Shown piece by piece: positions 16,854 through 25,860 of a stretch of DNA of 64,000 nt (positions are counted from its first letter, which is position 1; each line of letters opens with the position of its first letter). A program made the position numbers and the translations under genes. The stretch covers positions 12,820 through 76,819 of the forward strand of contig DXWE01000001.1 of the NCBI GenBank assembly GCA_019417045.1, read 5' to 3'. Under the pieces are notes generated by a model, which was given only the letters and a program-made list of their open reading frames with translations, was not told the DNA's origin and made no database searches. Source of the DNA: Oscillospiraceae bacterium. GTDB taxonomy: Bacteria; Bacillota; Clostridia; Oscillospirales; Acutalibacteraceae.

Positions 16854-19800
16854 ATGTATATTGCCGATCTGCACATCCATTCGCGGTTTTCCCGCGCGAC
16901 CAGCCGGGAAGGAGACCTGCCGCATCTCGAGTTCTGGGCGCGGCGAAAGGGGATCTCGCTCGTTGGCACGGGGGATTTCACCCATCCGCAGTGGCGAGAG
17001 GAGCTGAGAGAGCAGCTGGTCCCGGCGGAAGAGGGGCTCTACGCCCTGCGGGAGGACTGCCGGCTGCCGGATCCGCTGCTGCGGGACAGCCGGCCGGTCC
17101 GGTTTGTGCTCTCCAGCGAGATCAGCTCGATTTACAAGAAGAACGGGAAGACCCGCAAGGTGCACAACGTCATCCTGCTGCCCGACCTGGAGGCGGCAGA
17201 GGCGCTGTCCGCCCGGCTGGAGCAGATCGGCAACATCCGCTCCGACGGGCGGCCGATCCTCGGGCTGGACAGCCGCGACCTGCTCGAGATCACGCTTGAG
17301 ACCTGCGCGGACGCGATCTTCATCCCCGCCCACATCTGGACGCCCCATTTCTCCCTGTTCGGGGCGTTTTCGGGGTTTGACACGATCGAGGAGTGTTTTG
17401 AGGACCTCACCCCCCACATCCATGCGCTCGAGACCGGGCTGTCCTCCGATCCGCCGATGAACTGGCGGGTCTCGGCGCTCGACCGCTTCACCCTTGTCTC
17501 CCATTCGGACGCGCACTCCCCCCAAAAGCTCGGCCGGGAGGCGGATCTGCTCGACACCACACTCTCCTATCCGGCGCTGAAACACGCGCTGGAGACCGGG
17601 GATGGGTTTGCCGGCACACTCGAGTTCTTCCCGGAGGAGGGAAAATACCACCTCGACGGCCACCGCAACTGCGGGGTGTGCCTCTCCCCGCAGGAGACGA
17701 TCGCCTGCGGCGGGCGGTGCCCGGTGTGCGGTAAAAAGCTCACGATCGGGGTGGAGCACCGGGTGGAGGAGCTCGCCGACCGGCCGGCAGGGTTCCGCCC
17801 GGCGGGCGCCAGGCCGTTTGAGAGCCTCGCTCCGCTGCCGGAGGTGATTGCCGCCTCCACCGGGCTGTCCGCAGCCGGCAAACGCACCAACGAGATATAC
17901 GAGACGCTGCTCTCCTCCCTCGGCCCGGAATTTCATATCCTGCGGGAGGCGCCGCTGGCCGATGTCGAGCAGGCGGCGGGTTCCTGCATTGCGGAGGGGC
18001 TTCGCCGGCTGCGGGCCGGGCAGGTGGTGCGCGATCCCGGCTATGACGGCGCGTATGGCACGGTCTCGCTGCTCTCGCCCGAGGAGATCGAGCAGCTGAA
18101 CGGCCAGGTCTCCCTCTTCGGCGCGGCCGCGCCGCCTGCCGTTCCCACACGGCGGATCCGGCGTGCACAAACACCGCCGGCCCCCGCTTATGACGCGGAG
18201 ATGGCCGCCCCGCTCGCGCCGCCGGCGCCGGAGGTGCTCAACGAAGAGCAGGCGCGGGCGGTGACGGCTGCCGAGCCGGCGGTGGCGGTGATCGCGGGGC
18301 CGGGCACCGGCAAGACAAAGACGCTTGTCGCCCGCATTGCGTGGCTGGTCGAAGCGCAGGGGGTATCCCCCGGCGCCATCACGGCCGTCACCTTCACCAA
18401 TCTCGCCGCCGCTGAAATGCGGCAGCGACTGGAGACGCGGCTGGGCAAGCACGCTGCACAGGAGATGGCGATCGGCACCTTCCACTCCCTCTGTCTCGAC
18501 CTGCTCGGCCAAGACGTCCGGCTGCTCAGCGAACCGGACGCGTGGGAGCTGGCTGAATCCGTGCTCTCCGCCTGCGGGCTGCGCCTCTCCCCCCGCCGGT
18601 TCCTCCGGCAGGTGTCGGCGGTCAAAAACGGGGTGGCGGACACGCCCGACCCCGATACCCCCGACGGGCGGGCGTTCGCCCTCTATCAGGACCGGCTGCG
18701 GCAGGAAGGCGTGTTCGATTTCGACGATCTGCTGTTGCAGGCGCTGGAGCGGGAAACCACCTCCCCCGCGTTTGCCCACCTGCTGGTGGACGAATTCCAG
18801 GATATCAACGCGCTGCAATACCGGCTGATCCGGCAGTGGAGCGCCGGCGGCAGGAGTCTCTTTGTCATCGGTGACCCGGACCAGTCGATCTACGGGTTCC
18901 GGGGCGCGGACGCCGGCTGTTTTGACCGGCTGCAGGCGGACCTGCCCGGTCTGGTGCAGATCCGGCTACTACACAACTACCGCAGCACGCCGGAGATCCT
19001 CGCCTGTGCGCTGCCCGCCATCTCCCGCAACCCGGGCGGAGCACGACAACTGCACGCCCGGCGGCCGTCCGGCGTGCCGGTGCGGCTGTTGCAGGCGGAC
19101 ACCGAGTTTGCCGAGGCGGTGGGGATCGCCAAGGAGATCGGCCGTCTTGCCGGTGGGGTGGACATGCTGGAGGCGCGCGACCACGGGCGCGAGACACGTT
19201 CCTTTTCGGATATGGCGGTGCTGTGCCGCACCCACCGGCAGCAGGAGCTGATCGAGCGCTGCCTGCGCCACGACAGCCTCCCCTGCATTGTTTCCGGCCG
19301 GGAGGACTATCTCGAGGACCGGGCGGTGCGCGGGATCCTCGGCTTTTTCCGGTTTCTGCTCGACTGCCGCGACCGTCTCTCGCTGCAGGCGTGCCTGCTG
19401 CACCTCTGGAACTGTCCGCGGCCGCTCGTCGACTCGCTGCTTTTGCTGTGCCGGGACGCCGCGGATCCCGGGGACCTGCGGCGGCGTGCGGCACAGGCCG
19501 GGCTCGCGGAGGAGCCGCTGCGCCCCTTCTGGGAGGCGGTGGACGCCTGCCTGCCCACCGCTCTCAAAGAAAAGCCGCAAAAGCTGCTCGACCGGCTGTG
19601 GGAGGGCCGGGAGAGCACCGCGCCGGTCGGCCGGCTGCGACAGGCGGCAGGGTTGCACCGCCGCCTGCCGGAGTTCCTTCGTACCCTGCTGCTCGGACAG
19701 GAGGCGGACGTCCGCCGGGCAGACGGCAAAAGCTACGCCGCCGGCGCGGTCCGCGTGATGACGCTCCACGGTGCGAAGGGGCTCGAGTTTCCGGTGGTGT

Positions 19801-20039
19801 TCCTCTTTGGGCTGACCAGAGGTGCGCTGCCGCTCGAATCCCCCGGACGGCAGGCGGATCCCGAGGAGGAGCGGCGGCTGTTTTTCGTCGGACTGACCCG
19901 CGCGCGGGACGAGCTGCTGCTCACCACCTCGGGCGAGCCGTCCCCCTTTCTCGCCGAGCTGCCGGACGAAACCTATCGGCACGAGGCGCTCGCCTCCTTC
20001 CGGCGGGAACCGGAGCCGGAACAGCTCAGCCTGTTTTGA
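16854..20039 (+). CDS. EndoQ-like PHP nuclease fused to UvrD-like helicase
   Basis: A 1061-residue fusion. Residues 1-415 form a PHP metal-dependent nuclease domain (DLHIHSR, His7/His9; later HSDAHSP) with a zinc ribbon (Cys273, 276, 289, 292), as in endonuclease Q, which nicks DNA 5' of deaminated bases and abasic sites. Residues about 465-1050 carry a full set of superfamily 1A helicase motifs: GPGTGKT (Lys487), LLVDEFQDIN, GDPDQSIYGFRG, LLHNYRSTPEIL, LHGAKGLEFPVV, VGLTRARDEL. QVSLF (418-422) lies at the junction and QLSLF (1057-1061) is the very C-terminus; both fit the sliding-clamp binding motif. It likely couples lesion nicking to unwinding at the clamp. No SOS box was seen upstream. 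Confidence 0.88.
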   Translation: MYIADLHIHSRFSRATSREGDLPHLEFWARRKGISLVGTGDFTHPQWREELREQLVPAEEGLYALREDCRLPDPLLRDSRPVRFVLSSEISSIYKKNGKTRKVHNVILLPDLEAAEALSARLEQIGNIRSDGRPILGLDSRDLLEITLETCADAIFIPAHIWTPHFSLFGAFSGFDTIEECFEDLTPHIHALETGLSSDPPMNWRVSALDRFTLVSHSDAHSPQKLGREADLLDTTLSYPALKHALETGDGFAGTLEFFPEEGKYHLDGHRNCGVCLSPQETIACGGRCPVCGKKLTIGVEHRVEELADRPAGFRPAGARPFESLAPLPEVIAASTGLSAAGKRTNEIYETLLSSLGPEFHILREAPLADVEQAAGSCIAEGLRRLRAGQVVRDPGYDGAYGTVSLLSPEEIEQLNGQVSLFGAAAPPAVPTRRIRRAQTPPAPAYDAEMAAPLAPPAPEVLNEEQARAVTAAEPAVAVIAGPGTGKTKTLVARIAWLVEAQGVSPGAITAVTFTNLAAAEMRQRLETRLGKHAAQEMAIGTFHSLCLDLLGQDVRLLSEPDAWELAESVLSACGLRLSPRRFLRQVSAVKNGVADTPDPDTPDGRAFALYQDRLRQEGVFDFDDLLLQALERETTSPAFAHLLVDEFQDINALQYRLIRQWSAGGRSLFVIGDPDQSIYGFRGADAGCFDRLQADLPGLVQIRLLHNYRSTPEILACALPAISRNPGGARQLHARRPSGVPVRLLQADTEFAEAVGIAKEIGRLAGGVDMLEARDHGRETRSFSDMAVLCRTHRQQELIERCLRHDSLPCIVSGREDYLEDRAVRGILGFFRFLLDCRDRLSLQACLLHLWNCPRPLVDSLLLLCRDAADPGDLRRRAAQAGLAEEPLRPFWEAVDACLPTALKEKPQKLLDRLWEGRESTAPVGRLRQAAGLHRRLPEFLRTLLLGQEADVRRADGKSYAAGAVRVMTLHGAKGLEFPVVFLFGLTRGALPLESPGRQADPEEERRLFFVGLTRARDELLLTTSGEPSPFLAELPDETYRHEALASFRREPEPEQLSLF

Positions 20040-20058
20040 TTGTAGACAGACAACAGGA

Positions 20059-20089
20059 GGCCCTGCGGCTATAAAGCCGCAGGGCCTTT
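20059..20089. terminator. Rho-independent terminator after the EndoQ/helicase gene
   Basis: A 12-bp stem GGCCCTGCGGCT/AGCCGCAGGGCC with loop ATAA is followed by TTTCT. It sits between two convergent genes and may serve both. Confidence 0.85.
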
Positions 20090-20104
20090 CTGGCGAAGAT
20101 CCGT

Positions 20105-21310
20105 TTACAGGCGGTTGCCGTCCAAGTCGATGCGGAAGGTCTCGGTTTCAAACTGGTTCTTCTGCTGTTCCACCTCGATCGTCTGCGCGTCGATAAACCG
20201 CATGCGCAGATACGGCTGCTCGTTGATCGCTGTGCCGTCCTGCGCGATCAGGTACCACTGGAGCTCGGTCGCGTCCTGTTCCCGCGAGGCGATCCCGCTG
20301 CGGGACACCGTGCCGTCCTCCGACCGCCAGAATTCGATCTGGCGGTACCGCTGCACGCCGGTCTCCCGGCCTGCTCCGTCCAGGATTCGGCAACGGTTGT
20401 ACCCGCCGACCACGCTCACCACAATCAGATCCGGGGAATACACGGTGACGCTGGTGTATTTCGGCTCCAGGATCACCGTGCCGTCCGCTTTTTGCAGGCC
20501 GCACCGGTGGGTGAGATTCTCGCCCGCATAGGTATCGGTCAGCACCAGCGACCCGATCCCGGTGTCCCGGGTCAGCACCTGCGTGGAGAAATCGCAGGCC
20601 ACCGCGCCCGTCTCATCCAACGCATAACAATGCCCCTCACTGTCCGCAGCCAGCGCCAGGTCCTGCCGGTAGGGGTCAAACAGGACCCGCTCCCATGTCC
20701 CCTCTGTCAGCCGGCTGCCGTTGAGGTCGATCAGGAAAGCCCCCTCGTCGTCTCCCGCAATCAGGAACGACCCTGTATAGTGCCCGTCCTCCGCAAACGC
20801 CAGCTCGTTGCTGGAGAGCCCGCCACACGGGGGATATACCACCGCGCCGCTCTGGTCGACCAGGCTCTCCTGCACGTCGTCGTCCAGCGGATGCCCGGTC
20901 GTGACGATGAACCTCTCGGGTGTCAGCGGCTCCACCACCGTGTACTCCGCCGGGATCACCACCTCGCCGGACGCGTCGGCCAGGCCGTACAGCCGGGACT
21001 CCCGCAGCTGCGGCGGGTCCTCCGGCACCGAAAAGACAAACAGCGTGTTGTCAAAATAGCCCTGCTCCAGCTGGGCGCCCGGAATGTCCAGCGGGATGTC
21101 CGGCAGGGTGGTGGTTGCGGTCGGTTCCGTGGTTGCGGTGGTGGTTTTGGCCACCGGCGTTGCCGTCGAGGAAGGCGCATCGGTGGTAGTGGAGGTCTCC
21201 GATTCCGAGGATGCCGGCGCGCTGCAACCCGTAAGGCACCACGCGATTGCCAGGGCAAGGCAGAGCAAACCGGTGATTAGCCGTTTCCTGTTCGGCCGGT
21301 TACTGTTCAT
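20105..21310 (-). CDS. WG-repeat-containing lipoprotein
   Basis: A 401-residue lipoprotein. The start at 21308-21310 is chosen because AAGGAGGGG lies just upstream and a signal peptide with lipobox Cys29 begins there; the frame is open further upstream. A Thr/Ala/Pro-rich linker leads to a beta-rich body with repeated units of the type LADASGEVVIPAEYTVVEPL and KADGTVILEPKYTSV, matching WG (KWG) repeats that build beta-propeller-like surfaces. The role is probably adhesion or protein binding outside the membrane. It is transcribed alone, towards the terminator at 20059. Confidence 0.72.
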   Translation of the reverse strand: MNSNRPNRKRLITGLLCLALAIAWCLTGCSAPASSESETSTTTDAPSSTATPVAKTTTATTEPTATTTLPDIPLDIPGAQLEQGYFDNTLFVFSVPEDPPQLRESRLYGLADASGEVVIPAEYTVVEPLTPERFIVTTGHPLDDDVQESLVDQSGAVVYPPCGGLSSNELAFAEDGHYTGSFLIAGDDEGAFLIDLNGSRLTEGTWERVLFDPYRQDLALAADSEGHCYALDETGAVACDFSTQVLTRDTGIGSLVLTDTYAGENLTHRCGLQKADGTVILEPKYTSVTVYSPDLIVVSVVGGYNRCRILDGAGRETGVQRYRQIEFWRSEDGTVSRSGIASREQDATELQWYLIAQDGTAINEQPYLRMRFIDAQTIEVEQQKNQFETETFRIDLDGNRL

Positions 21311-21372
21311 ATTACCCCTCCTTTTCAAGCCATCTGACGTCTGCGTCACAATCTCACGTACGATACACAGCG

Positions 21373-23101
21373 TCAATTGATCCAGTACATGGAGGTCGCG
21401 CTGCTTAACCCCATATCAAAGCCTGATACTAAATAGGTTTTACTGTCCCCAAAAAGTACATTCATCCCTTCATTGCTGTTGGCAGTACCGGGATCATACA
21501 CTTTAAATCTTTCATAAGAGAAGAGATCGCTCCCTAAATCCTCTGTAAATACAATGGCATGTGTAAAACCGGATTTGTTAAAGAAAACAATGACCCCACC
21601 GGAGGTGCTTGCCAGCTTGGCTCCTATTGCATTTGCCTTTTGCGTGACGGTTCCGGTCAACGATGCGCTGCCGTATGACATAATCCCTGAGGAATCGGCA
21701 AAATGGGTACGAATATTGTTATAGACTACATTCACCGGATCATAACCCGTGGAGATCCGGTACTCGCCACCCGTATACGTGACCTGCGACCCGTCCTGCG
21801 CAATGTTGGCCAGCATCGCAGTATAGGGATCTGCATACATCCGCCCTTCATAATCCGTGCGGAAATCCGTACCGGTCATCCAATAATTCCTGTTGCGTAG
21901 AACCATTGCCCAGCAGGCCAGAAAACAGCCATAGCGCATATGGTCTTCCTTGCTTGACCCGGAGTTCCCATTTACCATGAATGGCGCGGAATAGCCGTCA
22001 TAGGAAAAATACAAATTGTCCAGTTTCTCGGTATTCCACAGTTCCCAGCCTGCATAACTGGACGTCATCTGGCTGTACCACGTGTTTAATGGGCGGTAAT
22101 TGGCGTGCAGAGTATAGCTGTCATGATTCCCTGCACCGTCAGGTCTGTTCACATAAATATAATAGGAGGACATGCCGTTCACATTGAAGCGTACGAATTC
22201 ATCCACTCCCGCACCAGACGCCCGACTATACGCAATTTCCGTGTGAGAACTGTTATATATTGTCAAATTCATATTGGCGCTGGACGGCACGCTAAAAGTG
22301 ACGTCTACCACGCCGTTTGACACACAATCGATCCGGTAATAATCCACATCTCCCGCATACGAGATAAAGCCCACTACTGATTGTCCTCTGGGAATGACCT
22401 GAGCACTGCTGAAAGAGTTGTTCGATTCCGATTCAGTGGTATGCCCGGTATTCCTGGCGAGGGGGTTGACAGAAATCACGGGATGGAAGATCAGATCCAC
22501 AAACGGCGTGTTGTCAAAATCCAGCTTGCAGGAGAACTTGCCCACGAAATCCCCGTACCCGTCCAGCCAGATCTCAAAGTCATACACGGTATCCAGTTCG
22601 ATCTGCTCAATCGAAGTCGGCTGTTCGGTGGAGATCTGCCTGCTCAATCGAAGTCGGCTGTTCGGTGGAGATCTGCTGATCCAGCAGCGCCGCTTGTGCA
22701 GAGGAGTTTGCAGCGGCTATGTACAGCCGGCAGTCCTCATAGGCGGCGGCAAAGCTCTCCGGGGTGAGCACCAGCGCATATTCCAGCTCTTCCAGATCCA
22801 GCTCCGGCTGCGGCAGGGCCGTGATCGGCATTCCCTCGGGCGGCAGCTCCTCCTGCTGGATTTCAGCCGGTTCCTCCCGATACGGGATCGTGTCTTCATC
22901 CAGCACCAGATCAAACGCAAACGGAAATACCGGATCGCTATCGACTCCTGCCGCCGTCTGCGCCGCTGCGGTTCCATACCCGGTCAGGGAGATAACAAAC
23001 AGAAAGGCCACAAACCGGGAAATCCTGCCGATCCTTTTCTTTTTCCTCATAACAGATTCCTCTTTTTTGTTGTCCGTCCCGTTGCCTGGGGTTTCCGACA
23101 C
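21373..23101 (-). pseudogene. Secreted C39-like cysteine peptidase with PPC domain, broken by a 37-bp duplication
   Basis: Two frames overlap (23101-22607 and 22647-21373). Removing one copy of the 37-bp tandem repeat at 22603-22676 joins them exactly into 563 codons. The repaired product has a signal peptide, a Pro/Glu-rich segment, a pre-peptidase C-terminal beta-domain, and a papain-like C39-type domain with candidate Cys in GCFLACWAMV, His in GFTHAIVF and Asp in YDPGTA. GTG 23101 has AAGGAGGG upstream; ATG 23050 is an alternative start. The gene is AT-richer than its neighbours. It is probably inactive as read, unless the duplication reverts by recombination. The exact peptidase family is uncertain. 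Confidence 0.78.
22603..22676. repeat. Perfect 37-bp tandem duplication
   Basis: Two identical 37-bp copies (22603-22639 and 22640-22676) lie head to tail inside the peptidase gene. Because 37 is not a multiple of three, the second copy shifts the frame. Perfect identity suggests a recent event. Confidence 0.95.
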
Positions 23102-24014
23102 TGGCCCTCCTTTCCCTTTATTTGACTATATTCAGTATATCCTCTCAGCGGGTAAATGTCAATATAGTTAGTATAAATTATTATTGATAAAAATTATTAT
23201 ATGATATGTATAATTATATGGTAATGCCTTTCGGAATCTTCTGCCACGGTCACTCCACATGGCAAACGGCTCCCGAAAGGCTTTTCACAGAAACACCGCC
23301 TTGTCCTGCAGCTCCTCTGTCTCCAGCACGCCGCTCATATACCCCAAAAAGGGGTCGTAGTTCCCTGTCCATTGATAAATACCCGGGGCAATCTCCGGCA
23401 GCCGCCGCGCCTGCACCTTTTCCCGGCGGACAGCAACAGATTGCTGTTGCAGCAGTATACCGCTGTTTCTCCCTCTAACATCGGCCAAATTGGCCCGATG
23501 TTTTGATGGATTGCAGAAAAAGTCAACAGACAGCGGATTGTGCTAACCGCTGTCCGTTGATAACTTCTACATCATGCAGAGAGAAAGGTTCAAACCATAA
23601 GGACTGGAAAGAAATTTGCCCCCTGCTGCTTATTTCCCTTTCCTATGTTTTCGCATGGCGGTCGGCCCTTCCTGGATGCCTATGCTGACCGAGCTGCCTG
23701 ACACACCCCTGGCTTCGACAATTTCCCCGCACTTCTTCCCCCACAGGTGGCACACTTCGATTTCTCCGGCCCTGTATCTTCGGCAGAGAGTGGACCTGGC
23801 AGAGCAGGCGATACCGCTCTGTCAGGTCCAGAACCTTCTCGGGGGCAAGATCGCAGCTCCGGATAGCCGCTGTTTGGAACCCGTCCCCACACCGGGGGAA
23901 TCGTGCACCCTGTGGGTGCACACGGGGCGGATCCAAAGGGAGCACAATCGGGGTGCTGTTGGCGATATACTCCGGGACCGGTTGGCCCGGAGTATATTGC
24001 ACTTCGCCATGGGG
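23102..24014. other. Gene-poor, decayed stretch with several hairpins
   Basis: No intact gene is supported in these 0.9 kb. AT-rich DNA at 23110-23225 probably holds the promoter of the peptidase gene. On the minus strand, protein-like fragments in shifting frames (about 23285-23526 and 23613-24002) look like remnants of small genes, one with paired cysteines (VCHLWGKKCG). Hairpins: 23524-23536 with 23547-23559 (one mismatch), 23903-23910 with 23914-23921, and 23965-23976 with 23986-23997 (12-bp perfect stem, just after the permease gene on the minus strand and possibly its terminator). Confidence 0.45.
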
Positions 24015-25175
24015 CTATAAGGTATGCAGCGCATCAATCGGCTGCAGCCGGGATGCCTTGGCTGCCGGATAGCCGCCAAACAACACGCCGATCACAGCGC
24101 AGAAAACAATCGCGGCGATTCCGACCCCCCAGTTCATGCCGATCGGTGAAGCCGAAACCAGACTGTAAATTTCTACTGTGCCAAATGATAAGAGCAGCCC
24201 GATGATCCCTCCGAGTACCGACAGAATACAGGCTTCACAGAGAAACTGGAGCATAATGTGCTTTCTCTTGGCGCCAACCGCTTTGCGGATCCCGATTTCC
24301 CGGGTGCGCTCCGTCACGGACACCAGCATGATATTCATGATGCCGATCCCTCCGACAAGAAGCGAAATGGCGGCGATCCCCGCCAAAAGCAGGGACATCG
24401 TGTTGGTCACGTCATCCATTGTGTCGAGCACATCCGCCTGATTGCTCACGGTATAGGCATCCTCGTCGCGCGTGGCCTGCAAAAGGAACATCTCGACGCT
24501 GCTGATCGCCGCGTTGACGGTGCTTTCGCTTGCCGCTTTGATATAAAAGCTGTTCACGCTTGTCTGCCCGGTCATACGGGAGGCGGTGGAATAGGGAATG
24601 AGGATCCGGCTGTCATCCGAACCCACAAGGCTGGAGCCCTGTTCTTCCAGCACCCCTACCACCTTGTAAATACTGTCGCCGATGATGATGGTACCGCCAA
24701 CAGCGTCCCAGGTGCCAAACAGGTCGGTTGCGACTTCCGTGCCGATCACACAGATATGGGTATTCCATTCTATGTCCGATTCCACGATTTTTCGGCCGCG
24801 CTGAATATCGATGTCCTGCACGTCAAAATAGGACGGAGTGATTCCCACAATCGAGTAGTTGCCGGTATTGCTGTTCTTTTTCACGGTCTGGCTGGTGGAA
24901 ATAACAGGGGCCACACCGCTGATGGTGGGATAGGAAGCAAGGCTCTCCACCTCATCGGCCGTAACGGAAACGTCGTCACCCGATATGGTCGCCGTTATCT
25001 GCTGCGATCCCATGCTGGAAATACTGTCTGTGATCCCGCTTGTCGCCCCCTGCGTAATGGAAACCAGGATCACAACCGCCATCACGCCGATAATGATCCC
25101 GAGCATCGTCAGGAAAGAGCGCATTTTATTATTAAAAATCCCTTTTAAGGAGAGCTTTATGATTTTCCAGGTCAT
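24015..25175 (-). CDS. MacB-type ABC transporter permease (FtsX fold)
   Basis: A 386-residue membrane protein. An N-terminal span (residues about 20-45) is followed by a large extracellular MacB core domain (about 50-250) and three C-terminal spans with the FtsX-type block including TREIGIRKAVGAKRKHI. MacB-type transporters do not pump through the membrane; they use ATP to move substrates already outside, such as peptides or lipids. Its start overlaps the end of the ATPase gene by 4 nt (ATGA), showing translational coupling. It stops with TAG. Confidence 0.9.
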   Translation of the reverse strand: MTWKIIKLSLKGIFNNKMRSFLTMLGIIIGVMAVVILVSITQGATSGITDSISSMGSQQITATISGDDVSVTADEVESLASYPTISGVAPVISTSQTVKKNSNTGNYSIVGITPSYFDVQDIDIQRGRKIVESDIEWNTHICVIGTEVATDLFGTWDAVGGTIIIGDSIYKVVGVLEEQGSSLVGSDDSRILIPYSTASRMTGQTSVNSFYIKAASESTVNAAISSVEMFLLQATRDEDAYTVSNQADVLDTMDDVTNTMSLLLAGIAAISLLVGGIGIMNIMLVSVTERTREIGIRKAVGAKRKHIMLQFLCEACILSVLGGIIGLLLSFGTVEIYSLVSASPIGMNWGVGIAAIVFCAVIGVLFGGYPAAKASRLQPIDALHTL

Positions 25176-25849
25176 ACGGCGGCCTCCTTATCGCTCAGCC
25201 TTCCATCGCGAACATACACCTTCCGCTCTGCCTGATCCGCCACATGGATGTCATGAGTGATGAGTACGATGGTATTCCCGGCCTTCCACAAATCCTGAAT
25301 AATCCCCATGATTTCCCTGCCGGACCTGGAATCCAGGTTGCCGGTCGGCTCGTCCGCCAGAATGATGGAGGGTTGGCTGGCCAGAACACGGGCAATGGCG
25401 ACGCGCTGCTGCTGGCCGCCGGACAGCTGAGAGGGCTTATGCTGCATACGGTCTTCCAGGCCCACCTGTTTGAGCGTCTTCATGACCCTTTCATGACGCT
25501 CTGCGGGTGAGAGTTTCCGATACAGAAGTGGCATCTCCACATTTTCATAAGCTGTCAGATCCGGAAGCAGATTGAACTGCTGAAAGATAAAACCGATTTT
25601 GATACCGCGGATTTCACTCAGCTGATCTTCCGTGCAGTTGTCGACATATTCCCCGTCAAGGATATACTCTCCGCTGTCGGGAATATCCAGGCAGCCGATG
25701 ATGTTCATCAGTGTCGATTTTCCGCTGCCGGAGGGACCGAGAATGGATACAAATTCATGGGGTTTTACATGGAGATTGACATCCTGCAAAACCGGCACGT
25801 CCATCTCACCGAGGGTATAGGACTTGTAGATGTGCTTGAGCCTTATCAT
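25172..25849 (-). CDS. MacB/LolD-type ABC transporter ATPase
   Basis: A 225-residue ATPase with Walker [11 protein letters not shown]-loop [13 protein letters not shown], signature [16 protein letters not shown], Walker [13 protein letters not shown] and the His switch ITHD. Its length and motifs are those of the MacB/LolD/YknY family. It lies between the adaptor (11 nt upstream) and the permease (4-nt overlap), as in the YknXYZ and other MacAB-like efflux operons of Firmicutes. Confidence 0.95.
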   Translation of the reverse strand: MIRLKHIYKSYTLGEMDVPVLQDVNLHVKPHEFVSILGPSGSGKSTLMNIIGCLDIPDSGEYILDGEYVDNCTEDQLSEIRGIKIGFIFQQFNLLPDLTAYENVEMPLLYRKLSPAERHERVMKTLKQVGLEDRMQHKPSQLSGGQQQRVAIARVLASQPSIILADEPTGNLDSRSGREIMGIIQDLWKAGNTIVLITHDIHVADQAERKVYVRDGRLSDKEAAV

Positions 25850-25860
25850 ATCCGTCCCCC

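Noticed and set aside
22603..22676. CRISPR-like direct repeat
   Set aside because: Only two copies, directly adjacent with no spacer, lie inside a coding region; this is a simple tandem duplication. No CRISPR array was seen in the window.
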